A stretch of DNA of 5,184 nucleotides, from contig JAITKC010000076.1 of assembly GCA_031278665.1 (NCBI GenBank), forward strand, positions 1-5,184. The letters run 5' to 3'. Shown here piece by piece: positions 1-5,184 of the stretch (position 1 is its first letter; every line of letters starts with the position of its first letter). Position numbers and translations under genes: made by a program. This stretch comes from Bifidobacteriaceae bacterium (GTDB lineage: Bacteria > Actinomycetota > Actinomycetes > Actinomycetales > WQXJ01). The notes below the pieces were generated by a model. The model made no database searches. It was not told the origin of the DNA and worked only from the letters and a program-made list of their open reading frames with translations.

Positions 1-3000
1 AGCTTGAAGCCGGGGTTGCGCTCGAGTCCTTGGGTCGACACGGCGATGACCGCGACCTCGGGGTAGCCGGCCTCGGCTAGGGCTTTGCGCAATAGGCCGA
101 CGTAGTTGGTGGCGCGGCACATGCCGCCGGTCTGGGTGATCAACACCGAGGTCGCCGACGGGTCGGCGCGGCCGGAGGCGAACTCGGCCACCAACTGCCC
201 GACCACCATGATGGCGGGATAGCAAGAGTCGTTGTTGACGTGCCGCAGACCAGTTTCGACGTCCTCCGGCCGGACTCGCCGCAGCACCCGCACTTTGTAG
301 CCGGAGCCCTGGAAGGCCGCCTCCAATAGGGAAAAGTGGGCCGGCGACAGCTGCGGCGCGATGATCGTGTGGGTGGCCTTCATCGCCTTGGTGAACAGCC
401 GCCGCCGAACCGCGTAGGAACCGGCCGTCGGCCCCGCGTCGGAACCGGCCGCCGGCCCCGCGTCGGCGGTTTGGCGGCTCGGCCGGGCGGCGGAGGCGCG
501 GCCGGGCGGCGCGGCATCGGCGGCTTCGGACGCGCCGCCGGGAGCCGCGTTCCGTTTCGTGTCGGCGGCGGCGGCGAGCGAACGCAGACGGATGCGGGCG
601 GCGCCGAGGTTGGAGATCTCGTCGATTTTCAGCAGGGTGTGGACCCGTCCGGCCGAATGCAGGATCTCCTGGACCTGGTCGGAGGTGATGGCGTCGAGCC
701 CGCAGCCGAACGAGTTCAATTGGACCAATTCGAGATCGGACCTGGTCCGCACGGCGGCGGCGGCCTGGTACAGACGCGAGTGGTAAGCCCATTGGTCGCG
801 CGCCCGCAGGGGGCGCTCGACCGGCGCCAAGTGCGCCACCGAGTCCTCGGTCAACACCGCCATGCCGAGCGAGGTGATCAGTTCCGCAATGCCGTGGTGA
901 ATCTCCGGATCGACATGGTAGGGCCGGCCGGCCAGAACAATGCCCCTGGTCCCCGTCCGCTCCAGGAAATCCAGCGCCTGGGCGCCGGCGGCGCGGACGT
1001 CGGCCGCGAAAGCCTCCTGTTCGGCGTAGCCGGCCGCCACCGCGGCCCGCGCCTCGTCCGGGGCGACTCCCCAGTCGGCCAACTCGACGGTCAGGCGTTC
1101 GGCCAGTTTGTCCGGCAGCGCCAAGTTGAAAAACGGATTGATCAGGCGCGCCGCCCCGTCTCTGATGGACTCCACGTTATTGGCGATCACCTGCGGATAT
1201 GAGGTCACGACTGGACAGTTGAAGTGGTTGTCGGCGCCTTCGGCCAGTTCTCGCTCATAAGCCACCGAGGGGTAGAAAATAGTTCGCACCCCGCGTGCCA
1301 CCAACTGTTCGATGTGACCGTGTACCAGTTTGGCCGGATAGCAGATGTTCTCCGAGGCGATCGAGTCCATCCCGGAGACGAATAGGTCGTGGCTGGAGCG
1401 CCCCGACAAGACCACCCGGAACCCCAATTCCGTCAAAATGGTGAACCAGAGCGGATAGTTCTCATACATGTTCAAGGCCCTGGGCAGGCCGATCGAGCCG
1501 CGCCGGGCCGCCTTTTCGGTCAGCCGCCGGTAGGCGAACAGCCGCTTGTATTTGTAGTCGAACAAGTTCGGCAGATCAGACTTGGCGCGCTCGCGTTTGC
1601 CGGCCCGCTCGCAGCGGTTCCCGGAGACGTGTTCGGCGCCGTCCGGGAACTCGGAAATGGTGCATTGGCAGTGGTTTTGGCACAGCCGGCAAGTTTCGGT
1701 GCGGGTCTTGACGGTCAAGGTCCGCAACGCCAGCGGCGGCGCCAGCCGCGACGGCGCGCCCGGGGTGAAGCGGGAGCGGGCGATCAGCGCCGCGCCGAAC
1801 GCCCCCATCAAACCGGCGATGTCGGGCCGGACAACTTCCAAACCGGTCAGAAGTTCGAAAGCCCTAAGTACGGCATCGGACAAAAAGGTGCCCCCCTGGA
1901 CCACCACGTGACCGCCCAACTGGGCCGGGTCGCGCAACTTGATGACCTTGTAGAGGGCGTTGCGGATGACCGAGTAGCTCAACCCGGCGGCGATGTCGCC
2001 GACTGACGCGCCGTCTTTCTGAGCCGCCTTGACGGACGAGTTCATGAACACGGTACAGCGCGAGCCCAGGTCGACCGGCGCGAATGAGGCCAGCGCGGCC
2101 TCACAGAACGCCTCCACGTCAAGCGACATAGTCTGCGCGAAGGTCTGCAGGAAACTGCCGCAGCCGGACGAGCAGGCCTCGTTGACGCGGATCTCGTCAA
2201 TCGCGCCGTCGACGATCCGGAGGTACTTCATGTCCTGGCCGCCGATGTCGATCACCGATGTGACCTGCGGCGACAGGAACTCGGCGGCTCGGTAATGGGC
2301 CATCGTCTCGACTTCGCCGTCGTCGACGTGGAGGGCGGCGCGGACCAAGCCCTCGCCGTAGCCGGTGACGCAGGCGCGGGCGATTATCGCCCGGCCCGGC
2401 AGCGCCCGGCGAGCCTGGTTGACGATTTCGGCCGCCGCTTGGGCGATCGAACCTTGATTGAGGGCGTAATGGGTGTGGCAGATCCGGCCCTCGGAGTCGA
2501 TCACGGCCGCTTTAATAGTGGTCGAGCCGGCGTCGATGCCGAGGAAACAAGCCCCCCTGACCTCTTCGGCCGGGACGCGTTCAACCCGGGCGAGGGCGTG
2601 CCGCCGGTCGAATTCGGCCCGTTCGGCCTGATCGTTGAACAGCGGGCGGAGCCGCCCGGCCGCGCCCGAGCCGCGCTGGTGAGTCTCGTGGGCGCGCCGG
2701 GCCAGGTCCTCCAGGGCCAGCGGCGCGGCATCGCCGGCCAGATGGGCCGCTCCCAAGGCGACCGCCAACTGGCCTTTGGCGGGCGCCGACAATTCGGTCC
2801 CGGTGTCCGCCAAGGCGCGCGCGAAGGCGGCCCTCAGCTGCGGCAGGAAGAACAGCGGGCCGCCCAACAGGACAACCCGCCCGCGGACCGGCCGGCCGCA
2901 GGCCAATCCGGCGATCGTCTGGGTGGCGACGGCCTGGAAGATCGACGCGGCCAGGTCCTCGTGTCGGGCGCCGTCGTTCAGGAGCGGCTGCAGGTCGGTC

Positions 3001-3695
3001 TTGGCGAACACCCCGCAGCGCGAGGCGATCGGGTAAAGCGTCTGGTAGCCGGCCGCCAAGGCGTCCAGCCCGGGCGCGTCGGTCCCCAGCAAAGTCGCCA
3101 TCTGGTCGATGAACGCGCCGGTGCCGCCGGCGCAGGTGCCGTTCATGCGCTGTTCGACGACTGGCCTCAAGTAAGTGATCTTGGCGTCCTCGCCGCCCAG
3201 TTCGATTATCACGTCAGCCGCCGGGTCGAGCCGGCGGATCGCCTCCGTCTCGGCGATGACCTCTTGGACGAAGGGCACGCCCAGCGCCTCGGCCACGCCC
3301 AGCCCGCCCGATCCGGTTACGGCGACGCGGGCTTGGCGGCCGGGAAAGCGTTGCGCGATGCCGCCGATCAGTTTTGTCAGTTCGATTCGGACGTCGGCGT
3401 GGTGGCGCCGGTAATCCTCGAATAACGTGGCCGCCCAGGCGCCGCCGGCCGGGCCGGCCGGCTGGGCCGGGGCGCCGACCTGGGCCGGGGCGGCGGGCTG
3501 AGCCGGGGCGGCGGGCTGGGTTAAGACGGTTTGCGCGGCATCGGGCCGGCGGCCGGGAGCCGCGGGGCTCTCGAGAAGGACGGCCTTGACCGTGGTCGAG
3601 CCGATGTCCACGCCCAAGAGCAGCGGCGGGTCGGCGCCGGGCGATCCGGGCCTGGGCGCAACGGCGGGGCCGGGAGCCTGGGGCGGGGCGCTCAC
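1..3695 (-). CDS. Giant acyl-CoA dehydratase activase-related protein (two BcrA/BadF ATPase domains + DUF2229 + HgdB-like), C-terminus cut by window edge
   Basis: The frame is open for 1231 codons from a GTG overlapping the tetR stop, with GGGGAGG just upstream. Activase domain 1 (about residues 25-318) shows LLLGVDIGSTTVK, IELGGEDAK, NGTCAGGTGAF (C188) and ASRCGVF (C227). Domain 2 (about 385-637) shows FLGIDAGSTTIK, IDIGGQDMK, EACSSGCGSF (C508, C512) and GSRCTVF (C547). In each domain the two cluster-type cysteines are 39 residues apart, as in HgdC-type activators. Next come a CxxCxxxCxC motif (669-678), C695, a DUF2229-like part (about 731-1010, with IGLPRALNMYENYP, NICYPAKLVHGH and GRPYHVDPEI), and a HgdB-like end from about 1100 (NNDSCYPA, TGGMCRATNY). 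Known family members are soluble enzymes that couple ATP hydrolysis to one-electron transfer from a [4Fe-4S] cluster. Here donor and acceptor modules appear fused. The substrate is unknown. Ala/Pro-rich inserts at about 44-86 and 1043-1096 are unusual. The end of the gene lies outside the window. Confidence 0.93.
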   Translation of the reverse strand, partial: MSAPPQAPGPAVAPRPGSPGADPPLLLGVDIGSTTVKAVLLESPAAPGRRPDAAQTVLTQPAAPAQPAAPAQVGAPAQPAGPAGGAWAATLFEDYRRHHADVRIELTKLIGGIAQRFPGRQARVAVTGSGGLGVAEALGVPFVQEVIAETEAIRRLDPAADVIIELGGEDAKITYLRPVVEQRMNGTCAGGTGAFIDQMATLLGTDAPGLDALAAGYQTLYPIASRCGVFAKTDLQPLLNDGARHEDLAASIFQAVATQTIAGLACGRPVRGRVVLLGGPLFFLPQLRAAFARALADTGTELSAPAKGQLAVALGAAHLAGDAAPLALEDLARRAHETHQRGSGAAGRLRPLFNDQAERAEFDRRHALARVERVPAEEVRGACFLGIDAGSTTIKAAVIDSEGRICHTHYALNQGSIAQAAAEIVNQARRALPGRAIIARACVTGYGEGLVRAALHVDDGEVETMAHYRAAEFLSPQVTSVIDIGGQDMKYLRIVDGAIDEIRVNEACSSGCGSFLQTFAQTMSLDVEAFCEAALASFAPVDLGSRCTVFMNSSVKAAQKDGASVGDIAAGLSYSVIRNALYKVIKLRDPAQLGGHVVVQGGTFLSDAVLRAFELLTGLEVVRPDIAGLMGAFGAALIARSRFTPGAPSRLAPPLALRTLTVKTRTETCRLCQNHCQCTISEFPDGAEHVSGNRCERAGKRERAKSDLPNLFDYKYKRLFAYRRLTEKAARRGSIGLPRALNMYENYPLWFTILTELGFRVVLSGRSSHDLFVSGMDSIASENICYPAKLVHGHIEQLVARGVRTIFYPSVAYERELAEGADNHFNCPVVTSYPQVIANNVESIRDGAARLINPFFNLALPDKLAERLTVELADWGVAPDEARAAVAAGYAEQEAFAADVRAAGAQALDFLERTGTRGIVLAGRPYHVDPEIHHGIAELITSLGMAVLTEDSVAHLAPVERPLRARDQWAYHSRLYQAAAAVRTRSDLELVQLNSFGCGLDAITSDQVQEILHSAGRVHTLLKIDEISNLGAARIRLRSLAAAADTKRNAAPGGASEAADAAPPGRASAARPSRQTADAGPAAGSDAGPTAGSYAVRRRLFTKAMKATHTIIAPQLSPAHFSLLEAAFQGSGYKVRVLRRVRPEDVETGLRHVNNDSCYPAIMVVGQLVAEFASGRADPSATSVLITQTGGMCRATNYVGLLRKALAEAGYPEVAVIAVSTQGLERNPGFK
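417..464. repeat. 24-bp tandem repeat, two copies, inside the giant activase gene
   Basis: Two adjacent 24-bp copies (417-440 and 441-464) differ at a single base (T at 428, C at 452). Read on the minus strand they encode DAGPAAGS followed by DAGPTAGS. They sit at the end of an Ala/Pro/Arg/Ser-rich stretch (about residues 1043-1096) that separates the DUF2229-like part from the HgdB-like domain. The unit length is a multiple of three, so copy-number change would keep the frame. Confidence 0.85.
3448..3519. repeat. Degenerate 18-bp tandem repeats encoding PAQPAA-type hexapeptides
   Basis: Units of period 18 cover this stretch. The copies at 3484-3500 and 3502-3518 are identical over 17 bases, the copy at 3466-3482 is diverged, and 3448-3465 is weaker. 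On the minus strand they encode PAQPAA, PAQPAA, PAQVGA and PAQPAG-like hexapeptides. They fall within activase domain 1 of the giant gene, just after the phosphate-binding DIGSTTVK strand pair, where homologues normally have a short hairpin turn. The period keeps the reading frame. Confidence 0.75.
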
Positions 3696-4369
3696 GCAAC
3701 CTCCCCGGGCAGCGGATTGGTCAAAATGAAACGCATTGTCGGCGTCATCAGCGCCACCACCTGGGCCGGGCTGAGGCGGGCCAACATCGACTGGGCGTCG
3801 AACTGGCGCTGAAGCGCTATCGCGCCCATAAATCCGACCATCAAACGCAACCGCAGCTCCGGGTGGTCCACGCCCATCTCGGAGACCAGCGGCTCGCCCA
3901 CCCAGGTGTACATGAACCGCGCCATGGCGCGGGCCGCGGCCATGTCGTGTCCGGCCTCGAGGATTATGGCCGTCAGGGCCTGGGCCACCGCCGGCGTCTC
4001 CCAAAGTTTTACATACATGGTGGCCAGTCGTTCGACCGGGTCTTTGTCGGAGGTCCGGAACTCGACCAGGGCCGGCATGTCCGCCTTCAGCGGCACTTCG
4101 ATGGCGGCCTCGAAGAGCCCCCGTTTCGAGTTGAAGAAGTGGGCGATCAGCGCCGGGTCCACGCCCGCGGCATCGGCGATGGCGCGCAACGAGGTCCTGG
4201 CGTAACCCCGCCGCGAGAATTGGTCGCGGGCGTGGGTCAGGATTGTTTGAGCCGTGGTGGTCGGCCCCGGGCGGCGCCCCAGCCGGTGCTGGTCGCCGGA
4301 CTCGGCGGCCGCGCGCGGGGACGGGCGCTCGGGCGCGCCGCGAGGTCCCGGGGTTCGCGCCTTGGGCAT
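3692..4369 (-). CDS. TetR/AcrR-family transcriptional regulator
   Basis: This 225-residue protein is a probable ligand-responsive DNA-binding repressor. Residues 1-38 form a Pro/Arg/Ala-rich extension, probably disordered. The TetR N-terminal domain spans about residues 39-90, with its helix-turn-helix in TSLRAIADAAGVDPALIAHFF followed by the typical NSKRGLFEAAI. The remaining roughly 130 residues are the all-helical ligand and dimer domain, from PVERLATMYVKLW to the end. The ATG at 4369 is preferred to an in-frame ATG at 4492 because AAGGAG lies six bases before it and the upstream extension is low-complexity. Its TGA overlaps the GTG of the giant activase (GTGA), so the two are co-transcribed and probably translationally coupled. 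TetR proteins commonly control their own operon and neighbours; the ligand cannot be read from sequence. Confidence 0.93.
   Translation of the reverse strand: MPKARTPGPRGAPERPSPRAAAESGDQHRLGRRPGPTTTAQTILTHARDQFSRRGYARTSLRAIADAAGVDPALIAHFFNSKRGLFEAAIEVPLKADMPALVEFRTSDKDPVERLATMYVKLWETPAVAQALTAIILEAGHDMAAARAMARFMYTWVGEPLVSEMGVDHPELRLRLMVGFMGAIALQRQFDAQSMLARLSPAQVVALMTPTMRFILTNPLPGEVA
3700..3706 (-). promoter_or_regulatory. Ribosome-binding site that fixes the GTG start of the giant activase
   Basis: The minus strand reads GGGGAGG, then four bases, then GTG at 3695. It lies inside the last codons of tetR. It supports the GTG start 24 codons before the first LLLGVDIGSTT motif. The next in-frame GTG is residue 29, within that motif, and would delete part of the nucleotide-binding strand. 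Confidence 0.75.
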
Positions 4370-4375
4370 TTGGCG

Positions 4376-4381
4376 CTCCTT
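4376..4381 (-). promoter_or_regulatory. Ribosome-binding site deciding the tetR start
   Basis: The minus strand reads AAGGAG, six bases, then ATG at 4369. This is near-ideal spacing and argues for the MPKARTP start over the in-frame ATG 123 bases upstream, which would add a low-complexity Gly/Arg/Pro-rich peptide. Confidence 0.8.
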
Positions 4382-4394
4382 ACTGCTTGGGGAC

Positions 4395-4413
4395 GGCCGG
4401 AACGGCTCCGGCC
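4395..4413. promoter_or_regulatory. Perfect 7-bp inverted repeat in the tetR leader
   Basis: GGCCGGA, a five-base centre and TCCGGCC form a perfect inverted repeat of 19 bases. It lies between the tetR ribosome-binding site and the AT-richer palindrome farther out. It could be a TetR operator half-site pair or an RNA hairpin in the tetR leader. Short GC-rich inverted repeats are common by chance in such DNA, so its role is uncertain. Confidence 0.4.
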
Positions 4414-4416
4414 AGA

Positions 4417-4440
4417 GTATCTCAACACGCAGTGAATTAC
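4417..4440. promoter_or_regulatory. Candidate TetR operator / promoter region of the tetR-activase operon
   Basis: A 24-base imperfect palindrome with arms GTAnnTCAnnnC on both strands (7 of 12 positions symmetric) lies 48 bases before the tetR start. It is the most AT-rich patch in the divergent region, as expected for a promoter, and its length suits a TetR dimer. I could not identify a convincing -35/-10 pair with proper spacing, so this is a location guess and not a mapped promoter. Confidence 0.4.
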
Positions 4441-4633
4441 CAGGCCCCGAGCGGCCCCGCCCGGCCCCGCGCCCGCCCGGCGCCGCGACCACTTCGCCAT
4501 CGACCCGCGAGACGAGGCGACCTTCGACGCCGCGCCCGACCCGGACAAGATCGACGCCGCCGGACGGGCGGGCTTAGACATCCAGGCGCCCGCCGCCTGG
4601 GCGTCGAAACCCCCGGGCGGCGGCGTTGGCTAG
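4436..4633 (+). pseudogene. Possible 3' remnant of an unrecognised gene (no usable start codon)
   Basis: One plus-strand frame is open from just after a TGA (4433-4435) to a TAG at 4631-4633. From about 4487 it reads like real protein (RDHFAIDPRDEATFDAAPD, then DPDKIDAAGRAGLDIQAP, ending in PPGGGVG). It has an acidic composition and mostly G/C third positions, unlike the Arg/Pro-rich shadows nearby. There is no ATG, GTG or TTG in the frame, and the opposite strand upstream is occupied by tetR. It may be the tail of a gene destroyed by rearrangement, or a chance open frame. I do not recognise the product. Confidence 0.3.
4445..4478 (-). other. G-rich run with quadruplex-type pattern
   Basis: The plus strand has six runs of three or four C (4445-4448, 4455-4458, 4460-4462, 4465-4468, 4472-4474, 4476-4478). 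The minus strand therefore carries six G-runs with spacers of 1 to 6 bases, which fits the G3+N1-7 quadruplex pattern. It lies just upstream of the candidate tetR operator. In DNA this rich in G+C such patterns arise easily, so function is speculative. Confidence 0.4.
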
Positions 4634-4645
4634 GCAACGCCGCCG
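4618..4645. terminator. Perfect 11-bp stem-loop around the stop codon of the remnant frame
   Basis: Eleven perfectly paired bases on each side (4618-4628 with 4635-4645) enclose a six-base loop, GCTAGG, that contains the TAG stop of the upstream frame. The stem is GC-rich, but no run of T follows on either strand. It may be a terminator without a U-tract, as is common in high-GC Actinobacteria, or a protein-binding palindrome upstream of the lipoprotein gene. Confidence 0.5.
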
Positions 4646-4682
4646 AGTTCGGGGATGATGGTAAGGGTGTGGCGCCCCCAGC

Positions 4683-4700
4683 CGGCGGGTCGGCCCGCCG
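4683..4700 (+). promoter_or_regulatory. Short leader hairpin before the lipoprotein gene
   Basis: A perfect 7-bp stem (4683-4689 with 4694-4700) closes a TCGG tetraloop. It ends 16 bases before the AGGAGG ribosome-binding site. If the transcript begins upstream, this would be a stable 5' leader hairpin that could affect mRNA stability or ribosome access. It could also be a chance GC-rich palindrome. No convincing promoter was found between 4634 and 4716. Confidence 0.35.
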
Positions 4701-4716
4701 CCAAGTCACCGCAGCT

Positions 4717-4722
4717 AGGAGG
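4717..4722 (+). promoter_or_regulatory. Ribosome-binding site of the lipoprotein gene
   Basis: AGGAGG lies six bases before the ATG at 4729. It is a consensus site with ideal spacing and fixes the start of the signal peptide. Confidence 0.85.
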
Positions 4723-4728
4723 TCTCCG

Positions 4729-5184
4729 ATGAAATCGAACCGGTTGGCCGCCCTGGCGGCCTGCGCGGCCGCCGTGTTGGCGGCCGGCGCCTGCGCCGGC
4801 GGCTTGGACCCCGGCGCATCCGATGGCGCGGACCCGGCCGGCGGTTTCGACGACGACGGCTGCGTCCACGTCGTGGCGGCGGTCTCGTCTGAGAAGGTCA
4901 ACCTGTTCGCGGAGTTGGCCGAGGCGTTCAAGGACTCCAGCCAGGCCGCCGCCCTGGACGCCTGCGCGACTATCCGGCCGGTCGATGTGACCTCGGGCGA
5001 CGCCACGCGCCACCTGTCGGCCGGCGGCGACTGGCCGACCACCGAGGACCGCGAGCAGTGGCCGGCGCTGTGGTCGCCGGCCTCCATGGTCTGGGTCGAC
5101 CGGGTGGCCGCGGCGGCGTCGCCGGCGCTGGTCGAAGGCGCCAAGTCGTTCACCCACACCCCGGTGGTGCTGGCCATGCCGGAG
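4729..5184 (+). CDS. Secreted lipoprotein, substrate-binding/VWA-type protein, N-terminal part (cut by window edge)
   Basis: The first 152 codons are present. MKSNR is followed by a hydrophobic Ala/Leu stretch and then A-G-A-C, so C22 is the likely lipid anchor. The -3 residue is Ala where Leu is usual. A second lipobox-like LAAC at 9-12 is too early. A Gly/Asp/Ala-rich linker (23-43) leads to a globular start, CVHVVAAVSSEKVNLFAELA, then an SGDAT motif near 89-93, LWSPAS at 114-119 and FTHTPVVLAMP at the end. This order resembles actinobacterial extracellular solute-binding proteins that carry a C-terminal von Willebrand A domain; that domain would lie past the edge. C45 and C79 could form a disulfide. 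It is transcribed away from tetR and would act on the outer face of the membrane. The ligand is unknown. The family assignment rests on recognised motifs only. Confidence 0.8.
   Translation, partial: MKSNRLAALAACAAAVLAAGACAGGLDPGASDGADPAGGFDDDGCVHVVAAVSSEKVNLFAELAEAFKDSSQAAALDACATIRPVDVTSGDATRHLSAGGDWPTTEDREQWPALWSPASMVWVDRVAAAASPALVEGAKSFTHTPVVLAMPE

Noticed and set aside
417..464. Tandem repeat considered as a CRISPR or integration-site signal
   Set aside because: Only two directly abutting copies with no spacers, in frame within a coding gene. It is a coding repeat.
336..1202. Plus-strand open frame of 288 codons
   Set aside because: Antisense to the DUF2229/HgdB-like part of the giant activase. 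The product is low-complexity and repetitive, and no ribosome-binding site was found.
1389..2006. Plus-strand open frame of 205 codons
   Set aside because: Antisense to activase domain 2 and the cysteine-rich linker. The composition is shadow-like.
2295..3425. Plus-strand open frame of 376 codons
   Set aside because: It lies entirely antisense to the giant activase, whose conserved motifs are unmistakable in this stretch. Its product is Gly/Arg/Gln-rich with no recognisable domain, as expected for a shadow frame in high-GC DNA.
3214..3699. Minus-strand open frame of 161 codons overlapping the start of the giant activase
   Set aside because: Out of frame with the motif-bearing activase. The product is almost entirely Arg, Pro, Gly and Ala.
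4370..4492. Upstream in-frame extension of tetR to an ATG at 4492
   Set aside because: The extension is low-complexity and runs through the candidate operator and promoter patch. AAGGAG six bases before the ATG at 4369 gives a better start.
4626..4672. TTGGCT and GGTAAGG considered as a promoter for the lipoprotein gene
   Set aside because: The spacing between the elements does not fit a sigma-70 type promoter and the -10 match is poor.
4437..5177. Minus-strand open frames of 246 and 175 codons opposite the lipoprotein gene
   Set aside because: They are antisense to a gene with a consensus ribosome-binding site, signal peptide and family motifs. Their products show no domain and are Arg/Ala/Pro-rich.

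Overview
This window comes from a very G+C-rich bacterium. Third codon positions are mostly G or C, starts include GTG, and ribosome-binding sites are strong (GGAGG/AGGAGG types). Together with a lipoprotein of an actinobacterial type, this suggests an Actinobacterium. The dominant gene belongs to the 2-hydroxyacyl-CoA dehydratase activase superfamily, which is oxygen-sensitive where studied, so an anaerobic or facultative (fermentative, perhaps host-associated) lifestyle is a reasonable inference. No finer taxonomy can be supported.

Layout. The minus strand carries a two-gene operon read right to left. A TetR-family regulator (4369 to 3692) overlaps by four bases (GTGA) a giant multidomain iron-sulfur protein that starts at 3695 and runs off the left edge with at least 1231 codons. 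The giant protein joins two complete BcrA/BadF/HgdC-type ATPase domains, a cysteine-rich linker, a DUF2229-like domain and a HgdB-like domain. Two low-complexity Ala/Pro-rich inserts coincide with short DNA tandem repeats. On the plus strand, at 4729, a secreted lipoprotein begins that resembles the substrate-binding plus VWA proteins of Actinobacteria; it is cut by the right edge.

The 359-base divergent region (4370-4728) is not empty. It holds a palindrome and hairpin upstream of tetR, a G-rich minus-strand run of quadruplex type, a codon-biased open frame without a usable start (possible gene remnant), a perfect 11-bp stem-loop around that frame's stop codon, and a leader hairpin before the lipoprotein ribosome-binding site.

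Working model (inference): the TetR protein senses a small ligand, perhaps an acyl-CoA or acid, and controls its own operon. The giant protein would use ATP hydrolysis to push low-potential electrons from its activase domains to an iron-sulfur acceptor domain in the same polypeptide. The lipoprotein looks like an independent neighbour. No dehydratase A subunit, electron donor, CoA transferase or transporter is visible here, so the substrate is unknown.
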